The notes beneath the pieces were generated by a model. The model saw nothing but the letters and a program-made list of their open reading frames with translations, was not told the DNA's origin and searched no databases. 23,906 nucleotides of DNA from contig DATMNI010000019.1 of the NCBI GenBank assembly GCA_035570275.1, positions 1 to 23,906 of the forward strand, given 5' to 3'. The stretch's first letter is position 1, and each line of letters begins with the position of its first letter. Below are positions 7,752 through 13,645 of this stretch, piece after piece. The position numbers and the translations under genes were made by a program. Source of the stretch: DATMNI01 sp035570275 (GTDB lineage: Bacteria > Acidobacteriota > Terriglobia > Bryobacterales > Bryobacteraceae).

Positions 7752-8948
7752 TCAGCGCTGCAACGATGGGGCAGGCAGGCGAGCCTCCTCGACGATTCTG
7801 CCGTCCGGGCGCAGGCGCAATTCGCGGTCGCGCCACTGCACGCGATTGCCGAAGAGTCCAGCCACCCAGACTGCGAATCCGAGCAGGTCGCGCAGCGGGA
7901 TCAGCCACCAATCCTTGAAAACATTCCGGTCCTTGAGGATAACGGCGCCCACCAGCACCCCTGCCAGCATTCGCAACCCAAACGCTGCCAGGCCTATCAC
8001 AACCGGGCCGATCACAACCGGGCCGGCCCCCCAATACCCCGCCGCCATCGCTACCAGGGCCCACACCGTGGCGTGGGTCACTCCGTATCCGTAATAACCC
8101 GACGGCCGGGATACCCGGATAGTTCGCGACCAGCGCAACTGGTGCCGCCAGGTCTGGGCCCAGGACTCCGCGCCCAGATCCGTCTCCACCACAAACGGCG
8201 CGAATACGATGCGGTAGCCGAGTTGGCTGATGTGGCGGCCCAATTGGTAATCGTCGGCCAGGTAGTTGGCAATGGCTTCGAAGCCGCCGATGCGGCGCAA
8301 CGCCTCGGCGCGAAACACCATGGTGGAGCCGAGGGCGAACTCGGCCACGCCCAGGAGGCGCGCCACCAGCACGCTCGGGGCGAATTCCGTGGCGATGCCG
8401 AGCGCCTCCAACCGCCCAGCCCAGGACTCCGCCGCGCCGCGATAAAGGCAGGTCACCAAGCCGATTCCGGGATCGGCCAACGGCGCGGTCACGGCCATCA
8501 GGTACCCCGGTTCGACCACGATATCGCTGTCATTCACCAGCAGCAACGGATAACGGGCGCGCTTCGCCAATTCCGCCAGAACGCCGACTTTGGCATTGGG
8601 AGCGCCGGTCGGCACGATCGCCACTTCGATGCGCCGCTGCGGAAATTCGTGTGTCAAGCGGCGAATATCTTCCATCGCGGGGTCCGCCGGGTCGCCGCAG
8701 CCGAAGAGGATTTCAAACTCGGGGTACTCTTGCGCGGCGTGGGAGAAGATGGCTTCGTAGAATTGGGGATCGCGGCCGTGGACGGGCTTCAGGATGGAGA
8801 GTGGCTGCACAATCCCTGGCCCGCGGCCCGCGGCCCCTGGCCCCTGGTCCCCGGCCCTCGGCCCCCGGCCCCATTTCACCGACGCCACAATGACAAGCAG
8901 ATAGTAAGCGGCTGCCGCCAGCGCGGGCAAAGCAGCCAGCCAGATCAC
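7752..8948 (-). CDS. hpnI: Hopanoid biosynthesis glycosyltransferase HpnI
   Basis: This is a 398-residue membrane glycosyltransferase of the ceramide-glucosyltransferase-like group. It has an N-terminal membrane helix (residues 3-25) and then an unusual Gly/Pro/Arg-rich linker (about 27-46). A GT2/GT21-type catalytic domain follows, with ILKPVHG near 52-58, the DxD-like NDSD at 139-142, ADDYQLGR with Asp232/Asp233 and HQLRWSRT with Gln270, Arg272, Trp273. C-terminal membrane helices complete it. HpnI adds N-acetylglucosamine to bacteriohopanetetrol at the membrane. The start is GTG at 8948, which overlaps the TGA stop of the preceding EamA gene (GTGA); longer readings run into that gene's sequence in another frame. 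The neighbour hpnJ strongly supports the assignment. No hpnK deacetylase follows; a broken adk does. Confidence 0.87.
   Translation of the reverse strand: MIWLAALPALAAAAYYLLVIVASVKWGRGPRAGDQGPGAAGRGPGIVQPLSILKPVHGRDPQFYEAIFSHAAQEYPEFEILFGCGDPADPAMEDIRRLTHEFPQRRIEVAIVPTGAPNAKVGVLAELAKRARYPLLLVNDSDIVVEPGYLMAVTAPLADPGIGLVTCLYRGAAESWAGRLEALGIATEFAPSVLVARLLGVAEFALGSTMVFRAEALRRIGGFEAIANYLADDYQLGRHISQLGYRIVFAPFVVETDLGAESWAQTWRHQLRWSRTIRVSRPSGYYGYGVTHATVWALVAMAAGYWGAGPVVIGPVVIGLAAFGLRMLAGVLVGAVILKDRNVFKDWWLIPLRDLLGFAVWVAGLFGNRVQWRDRELRLRPDGRIVEEARLPAPSLQR
7996..8025. repeat. 15-bp tandem duplication within hpnI
   Basis: ATCACAACCGGGCCG occurs twice in tandem (7996-8010 and 8011-8025). On the coding strand it gives the duplicated peptide GPVVI-GPVVI inside a C-terminal membrane helix, which it lengthens by five residues without breaking frame. 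Confidence 0.85.
8817..8872. repeat. Degenerate GGCCCC-type simple repeat within hpnI
   Basis: This is a run of near-identical 6-7 bp GC-only units (GGCCCGC, GGCCCCT, GGTCCCC, GGCCCTC, GGCCCCC). It encodes the Gly/Pro/Arg-rich linker between the first membrane helix and the catalytic domain of HpnI. The pattern looks like slippage expansion rather than selected protein sequence. Confidence 0.75.
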
Positions 8949-9307
8949 AGGGAAACCAGCGCCACGCCGCAGACTACCAGCAACGCGCCCGCCCAGCGCA
9001 GCCAGTTGACGTGCTCTTTCAAAAGGTATTTTGCCAGCACGGTTTCCAACACGTAGGTTACCGCCGATACCGGGACCGCGAAACTCAGGTCCGTGGCGGC
9101 CAACAGTTTCATGAATGCGAAGAAAGACGCCGCCATGCAAAACATGGAGCCAATGACGAAACGGTTGCACGCCAATAACGCCAGAGCGCGGCCGATGGCG
9201 CCCGGCCGGAAGTCGCGAATTTCGCCGTGGCGGCGCATGCCCATCGCCTGCATGACTTCACCCGCGGTGGTGGCCGCCACCATGATCGCGATGAGGATCC
9301 ACTTCAT
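8945..9307 (-). CDS. Half-size EamA/DMT-family membrane protein (second of pair)
   Basis: This 120-residue protein has four predicted membrane helices: MKWILIAIMVAATTAGEV, a second around FVIGSMFCMAASFFAFM, a third around LSFAVPVSAVTYVLETVLA and a fourth WAGALLVVCGVALVSL. This is one half of an EamA (drug/metabolite transporter) protein, the size of EmrE or ArnE/ArnF. The ATG overlaps the stop of the preceding half-size gene (ATGA), and its own stop overlaps the hpnI start (GTGA), so the three are almost certainly translated together. Known paired half-EamA proteins include the ArnE/ArnF lipid-sugar flippase. A heterodimer moving a hopanoid or its sugar precursor is inferred from location only. 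Confidence 0.8.
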   Translation of the reverse strand: MKWILIAIMVAATTAGEVMQAMGMRRHGEIRDFRPGAIGRALALLACNRFVIGSMFCMAASFFAFMKLLAATDLSFAVPVSAVTYVLETVLAKYLLKEHVNWLRWAGALLVVCGVALVSL

Positions 9308-9735
9308 GGGTGCCTGTCTGGCTCCTTCCGTGCAGTTTGCGGAGTGCCGCCGCTGACCAACGCCACGCCCGCCACAATCAGGGTAATGCCGGTCCACCGC
9401 CGGGCCGTAATCTGTTCGTTGAGCATCACCTTGCCCAGCAGCGCCACCACCACATACCCGATGGAAGTTACCGGCAGCACGTAACTCAGGTCGGCCCAAC
9501 TGAGGAGCGCCATGCGCGACATTTGCCAGAGAATCAGCAGCGCCACACCCGCCGCCACCCAGGGCTGGAACAGCGCTTCGATGAATTCCAGAGGCGTGCC
9601 GAGCTGCGAATCGCCGGGCATGCCGCGCTTCATGAAGAAGTCGCCGAAGGCATTGCTGCACACGACTACCGCCACGCAGATCCAGGTTTTCAGTCGAAGC
9701 GTCTTCAATCGAAGTCGCGCGGCGTCGTTGCTCAT
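9304..9735 (-). CDS. Half-size EamA/DMT-family membrane protein (first of pair)
   Basis: This is a 143-residue, four-helix protein: WICVAVVVCSNAFGDFFMK, PWVAAGVALLILWQMSRMA, LSYVLPVTSIGYVVVALLG and WTGITLIVAGVALVSGG. The pattern SWADLSYVLPVTSIGYV matches the conserved second half of each EamA repeat and resembles the equivalent stretch in its partner. The start at 9735 (MSNDAARLRL) is chosen because upstream in-frame sequence overlaps hpnJ and looks noncoding. It begins 64 nt after the hpnJ stop and ends in a 4-nt ATGA overlap with the second half-transporter. Duplicated but diverged adjacent genes suggest an obligate heterodimer. Confidence 0.8.
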   Translation of the reverse strand: MSNDAARLRLKTLRLKTWICVAVVVCSNAFGDFFMKRGMPGDSQLGTPLEFIEALFQPWVAAGVALLILWQMSRMALLSWADLSYVLPVTSIGYVVVALLGKVMLNEQITARRWTGITLIVAGVALVSGGTPQTARKEPDRHP

Positions 9736-9799
9736 GCCGGGTCGGGTCAGTCGAAAGCTCCGTGAGAAGTCACACAGCCCGGAATGGCCGTGCCTCGCG

Positions 9800-11269
9800 T
9801 CAGTCGCCGGAACCGGCAATGATGGGCGCCGTCTTTCGGGCTGCCTTGCTGTCGGCCACAAACCGCTTGCGTTTGGCCCGCAGTGCCATGTATTCCCGGG
9901 CCTCTTTGGTCAGGCGCCGGCGCTCGTCGCCGTGGAAAATGGCTTTGCGCACGATGCGCCAGATGACGCGCGGGCGGAAGAAATACTCACCGTAAAAGCG
10001 CTCCACCCACTCCACCAGTTCGCCGCGGTCCAGACCGGGATAAATGATGTTGGGGAGCTGGTGGCCGGTCTCATCGGTCATGGAATCGATGGTGATGAGA
10101 TCGTTCTTTTTGACGTAGTCGTAGAATTCCGTGCCCGGATAGGGGTGCGCGATCGAAACCTGAATGGTTTCGTTATCCAACCGTTTGGCGAAATCGATGG
10201 TCTTGCGGATACTCTCGCGCGTTTCGCCGGGCAGCCCGATGATGAAGTCGCCATGGACCAACAGCCCCAGCTTTTTGCAGTTGGCCGTGAAGCGCTCGGC
10301 CATGTCCACGGTGGCGCCCTTCTTGATGTTTTTCAGAATCTGCTGGTCGCCCGATTCGTACCCCACAATCAACAGCCGGCAGCCGGCTTCCTTCATGGCC
10401 TTCAGGGTGTCGTAATCGGTGGTGACGCGCGACGTGCAGGACCAGGTGAAATTCAGCGGCTTGAGCTTTTTACAGAGCTCGATGGTGCGCTCTTTGCGAT
10501 AGTTGAAGGTGTCGTCGTCGAAGAAGATTTCCTTCATCTGCGGGAACTGCTCCAGGGCATAACGGACTTCGTTGGCCACGTCGTCCGACGAGCGCAGCCG
10601 CCACCGGTGGCCCGAATGAGTCTGCGGCCACAGGCAGAAGGTGCATAGCGCCGGGCAGCCGCGCGAGGTGTACAGCGAAACGAACGGGTTCAGCAGAAAC
10701 GGCACGTTGTAGCGGGTGATGTCCAGGTCGCGCTTGTAGGTCTTGGTCACCCACGGCAGCTCGTCCAGGTTTTCGATGGCCGGCCCTTCCGGGTTGTTGA
10801 CGATGTGCCCGTTCTTGCGGAAACTCACGCCCGGCAGCACTTCGAGCGGCTTCCCCTTGGCATAATCGGCGATCTGGTAATCGAACTCGCGCCGCACCAC
10901 AAAATCGATGGCCGGGTTATCCAGCAGGGTCTTGTCCGGTTCAATAGTCACCGGCGGCCCGACGAACGCCACCTTCAGTTTCGAGTTGACATCCTTCATC
11001 ATCTGGGCCATCTTGACGTCGACGTGAAAGCCCGGGGTGGAGGTGTACAACACCAGCAGTTCGAAATCCTTGCCCATTTCCACCGTCTGTTCGATGGAAA
11101 TCTTGTGCGGCGGAGCGTCCACCACCTTGCTGTCCGGCAGCATACCGGCGGGATAGCAGAGCCACACCGGGTACCAGTAAGACTCGATTTCGCGGGAGGC
11201 CGGCCAGCGCGAACTGGCGCCCCCATCGAACCCTTCAAAAGACGGCGGATTCAAAAACAGTGTTCTCAT
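9800..11269 (-). CDS. hpnJ: Hopanoid biosynthesis radical SAM enzyme HpnJ
   Basis: This 489-residue protein has an N-terminal cobalamin-binding-like domain (residues about 1-150) and a radical SAM core. The [4Fe-4S] ligands Cys205, Cys209 and Cys212 lie in SRGCPALCTFCLWPQ. The opening MRTLFLNPPSFEGFDGG and the FCLWPQTHSGHRWR stretch are characteristic of HpnJ. HpnJ converts the sugar-linked side chain of bacteriohopanetetrol into the cyclitol ether, acting after HpnI (and HpnK). The ATG at 11269 has GGAGA about 5 nt upstream. It starts 47 nt after the LolA-like gene and precedes the EamA pair and hpnI, consistent with a single operon. The C-terminal region (residues about 400-489) is the usual Lys/Arg-rich tail. 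Confidence 0.9.
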   Translation of the reverse strand: MRTLFLNPPSFEGFDGGASSRWPASREIESYWYPVWLCYPAGMLPDSKVVDAPPHKISIEQTVEMGKDFELLVLYTSTPGFHVDVKMAQMMKDVNSKLKVAFVGPPVTIEPDKTLLDNPAIDFVVRREFDYQIADYAKGKPLEVLPGVSFRKNGHIVNNPEGPAIENLDELPWVTKTYKRDLDITRYNVPFLLNPFVSLYTSRGCPALCTFCLWPQTHSGHRWRLRSSDDVANEVRYALEQFPQMKEIFFDDDTFNYRKERTIELCKKLKPLNFTWSCTSRVTTDYDTLKAMKEAGCRLLIVGYESGDQQILKNIKKGATVDMAERFTANCKKLGLLVHGDFIIGLPGETRESIRKTIDFAKRLDNETIQVSIAHPYPGTEFYDYVKKNDLITIDSMTDETGHQLPNIIYPGLDRGELVEWVERFYGEYFFRPRVIWRIVRKAIFHGDERRRLTKEAREYMALRAKRKRFVADSKAARKTAPIIAGSGD

Positions 11270-11316
11270 GTAATCTCCAGTGGACTGGCCTCCGTTTCGA
11301 AGGGAGACCCAGCCCG

Positions 11317-12024
11317 CTACTGACCGTCGTCGTCGCTCACTACGCCCCGCTTGGGGTCGATGGAAAAATTGGTGAAGTCGATGGTTAGTTCAGCCTTGCC
11401 TACCAGCCGGGTGTCCACCACGCTTTGCACCTGCCGGGGCACCGAGATCCCGTCCCGAATCTCATAGCTTCTTACGAATGCCACCTTTTTGAGGAAAATG
11501 GAAGGGCTCTTCACCAGATAACCGGATTCCTGCACCCGGAGGTAGGTATCGGCATCGATCCGTATTTCGCCGTTGAACAAGCCCTGGCGCTTTTGCTTGG
11601 GCGACACCAGGAACACGTGCACGGGCCGGCCGTCCAGCAGGCTTTGCCCTTTGTACTTGAACTTGTAGTTCTGAGGCGTCACCGCAGTGGCAGAGGGTTG
11701 GTCCATTTGGGCTTCGGCTTCGGCCGACAGATACCGGGTGATGATCTGCTTGTTGACGGTGGAATCGCCTTCGAAACGCAACTTTTCGTACTTGATCAGC
11801 CCCAGCGGAGAGATGCGGCGCAGAGCGTGCAATCGGCCTTGCTTCTTCAGGTTGGGAAACGAAGCGGCAAACTCGACTTCCATCGACGCACCTTTGAGCG
11901 TCTGCTCCTGATCGCGCGAAGCGTTCAGGTAGTTGTCCACAATGGCGTCCGGAGACATTGCCGCCGGTTCAGCCGTAATCGAGACAGCAATAGCAATGAA
12001 CAGCAAAAGGACGCGGAACTTCAA
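11317..12024 (-). CDS. Secreted LolA-like fold protein, first gene of hopanoid operon
   Basis: This is a 235-residue protein with a signal peptide (MKFRVLLLFIAIAVSITAEP). Its beta-rich body resembles the LolA/LolB or RseB lipid-binding fold: ASMEVEFAASFPNLKKQGRL, DGRPVHVFLVSPKQ, GEIRIDADTYLRVQESGY and TIDFTNFSID near the end. Proteins of this fold carry lipidated proteins or lipids across the periplasm. The assignment is at fold level and not certain. The start is TTG at 12024, supported by GGAG (complement of 12033-12036) 8 nt upstream; no in-frame ATG or GTG fits. It is 47 nt before hpnJ, so it probably belongs to the same transcript, which suggests a role in handling hopanoids. Confidence 0.7.
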   Translation of the reverse strand: MKFRVLLLFIAIAVSITAEPAAMSPDAIVDNYLNASRDQEQTLKGASMEVEFAASFPNLKKQGRLHALRRISPLGLIKYEKLRFEGDSTVNKQIITRYLSAEAEAQMDQPSATAVTPQNYKFKYKGQSLLDGRPVHVFLVSPKQKRQGLFNGEIRIDADTYLRVQESGYLVKSPSIFLKKVAFVRSYEIRDGISVPRQVQSVVDTRLVGKAELTIDFTNFSIDPKRGVVSDDDGQ

Positions 12025-12075
12025 ATGTACGACTCCGAACTTTTAATTTAGACCAAAATACAATCTTAGCAAAAA
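12025..12075 (-). promoter_or_regulatory. AT-rich upstream region of the hopanoid operon
   Basis: The stretch just upstream of the TTG start, on the minus strand from about 12070 to 12045, is markedly AT-rich (TAAGATTGTATTTTGG then CTAAATTAAAAG) against a GC-rich background. This fits a promoter, but no box pair with canonical spacing stands out, so the exact elements are not assigned. Confidence 0.35.
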
Positions 12076-12113
12076 ACCGGTTTGGCCGGGAATGGATGGC
12101 GGCACGAACCATT

Positions 12114-12314
12114 GTGGGGCAGCTTGTCAAGCTGCGGCGGATTGGCAATCCGCCTGCCGGGAGTTGGCGCGCAGCCGAACTTCCACAAGCGACTTTCGAG
12201 AGTGCGGCGGATCTTAATCCGACTGCGCGACGCGGCAGCGAGCCGGTCCGCCCTTTGCCGCCATGGCCCGACAGGCGGATTGCCAATCCGCCGCAGGTTC
12301 ACAACCTGCCCCAC
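12114..12314. repeat. MITE-like element built from inverted REP-like palindromes
   Basis: The left end (12114-12158) carries GTGGG, the palindrome GCAGCTTGTCAAGCTGC (12119-12135) and the palindrome GGCGGATTGGCAATCCGCC (12136-12154). The right end carries the same module in reverse orientation: 12274-12292 and GCAGGTTCACAACCTGC (12293-12309), ending CCCCAC. The two arms match over about 45 bp with few differences and enclose about 115 bp without a gene. The interior contains another partial GCGGCGGAT-AATCCG motif near 12203-12222. This resembles a paired REP (BIME-like) or miniature inverted-repeat element. A related module recurs at 22895-22960. Confidence 0.85.
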
Positions 12315-12351
12315 ATAGCAGATACGCGAAACGCCTGGCACTCCTGGCGGC

Positions 12352-13401
12352 TTATCGAAGCCCCAGGATCGTCGCCGCCCGGTTCTGCAGCCGCACCGCA
12401 TCGGCATGGAGTTGCTCTTTCTCCCGCACTACCGCAAGATTTTGCAGCGTGTCCGCCATTTCGCGCGCGGGCTTAGTCAGGTACTTTTCCTGAAGCGTAA
12501 GAACGTGGCTCAGCAACCGGTCCGCGTCGGCATACCGCTTTTGTTTCAAACGCAGCAACCCGAGGTTGTTCTCCGCAATCGACACTTCGGTGACGCACAA
12601 CGGGCAGTTCTTGCCGAGTCCGTCAAGCGCCCGGTTGAGGGCCTGCTCCGCCAGCGTGAGTTTGCCCTCGTCCATCAGAATCAGCGCTTCCTGGCTAAGT
12701 ATGGACAAGACCCTGGTATCGTCTGCGCCCAGCGCTTTCTCGCAAATGGAGCGTGCCTTTCGGTATAAGGGCAGGGCCCGGTCCGGCCGCCCGAAGGTGC
12801 GATGGATTTCCGCCACGTTGGCGTACATCTGGGCCGCGTCCAGACTGTTCTCCCCGGCGGTCTTGCGCGCCACCTCCAACGCCTCTTCGGCTAACGGAAG
12901 CACATCCGCGGTTTGCCTTTTCAGCAGGTGCGCGGACGCCAACCCACCCAGGGAATGGGCCAGTTGCACGTCGTCGGCATACAATTCCCGCTCAATTGGC
13001 AAAGCTTCGGCATAGAGACTCTCCGCCCGGTCCACGTCGCCCAGCGTCATATAGTTGACCGCCATCCGGTTGACATTCGTCATGGTGCGCAGATGCTTCG
13101 GCCCGAGGGAGCGCCGGTGCAGCACCAACGCTTCTTCGTAATACCTGGCGCCTTCGGTCCGCTTCCCCTCCGCGCAGACCACGTTCCCCAGGTTAAACAG
13201 GCTGGCGGCCAGATGCGCGTCGTAATCCGGTCCCAATGCGCGGAACTCTTCAACGGCCTTTCGGAAGTAGGATTCGGCCGCGGGGTAGTCCCGGCGCTCC
13301 GTCGCTTGATTCCCCAAATCGTTTAGATCGGCGACCGGTGTTTGCGCCGCAGCCACAGCCACTCCTGCCATTCCAATCGCGAAGCATCGTAACCAGTTCA
13401 T
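12352..13401 (-). CDS. Secreted TPR protein, kinesin-light-chain-like repeats
   Basis: This is a 349-residue protein with signal peptide MNWLRCFAIGMAGVAVAAAQ. About six to seven TPR units of roughly 42 residues follow, for example AASLFNLGNVVCAEGKRTEG, MAVNYMTLGDVDRAESLYAE, ANVAEIHRTFGRPDRALPLY and LGLLRLKQKRYADADRLL. The longer spacing with LGPKHLRTMTN-type connectors is the kinesin-light-chain style of repeat. It likely acts as a scaffold in the periplasm; no enzyme domain is seen. The start at 13401 is preferred to one 12 codons upstream because GGAGG lies 5 nt before it. The gene is divergent from the UPF0182 gene. Confidence 0.78.
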   Translation of the reverse strand: MNWLRCFAIGMAGVAVAAAQTPVADLNDLGNQATERRDYPAAESYFRKAVEEFRALGPDYDAHLAASLFNLGNVVCAEGKRTEGARYYEEALVLHRRSLGPKHLRTMTNVNRMAVNYMTLGDVDRAESLYAEALPIERELYADDVQLAHSLGGLASAHLLKRQTADVLPLAEEALEVARKTAGENSLDAAQMYANVAEIHRTFGRPDRALPLYRKARSICEKALGADDTRVLSILSQEALILMDEGKLTLAEQALNRALDGLGKNCPLCVTEVSIAENNLGLLRLKQKRYADADRLLSHVLTLQEKYLTKPAREMADTLQNLAVVREKEQLHADAVRLQNRAATILGLR

Positions 13402-13645
13402 CCCCGCCTCCAGTTTGTTCATCAACCGGTTGTTCAACCAGGTTCTGGCAGCATGGACGACGCGTTTCCGCGTTAGTAGCGTTAAGCGATTGTAAACTCT
13501 CGACGAATTCGTGCGCGGCTAACCAGTCTCGGGGTGCTGCGTCGAATAAGGAAGGCCACGCGTATTTCGAGCACGCATTTCGAGCACTCATTTCGGCCGG
13601 CATACGAAGCCACGCGGATTCGGCGCGGGTGCTACCCTTGTGGGC
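13402..13645. promoter_or_regulatory. Divergent intergenic region upstream of TPR and UPF0182 genes
   Basis: About 240 bp between two divergent starts must contain both promoters. A small repeat GCATTTCGAGCAC / GCACTCATTTCGG occurs around 13570-13595 (CGAGCACGCATTTCGAGCACTCATTTCG, two approximate 12-bp units). No box pair could be assigned with confidence, and no small gene is apparent. Confidence 0.3.

Noticed and set aside
7203..9056. 617-codon open frame on the plus strand, antisense to hpnI and adk
   Set aside because: It has Arg/Gln/His-rich composition without any domain pattern, and the opposite strand encodes recognisable HpnI and Adk motifs. It is a by-product of high GC content.
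8949..9170. 74-residue N-terminal extension of HpnI
   Set aside because: This stretch is the EamA gene read in another frame; the GTG at 8948 gives the usual HpnI length and overlaps the EamA stop.
9512..10648. 378-codon open frame on the plus strand
   Set aside because: It mirrors hpnJ and the EamA gene, whose motifs (CxxxCxxC, membrane helices) are on the minus strand.
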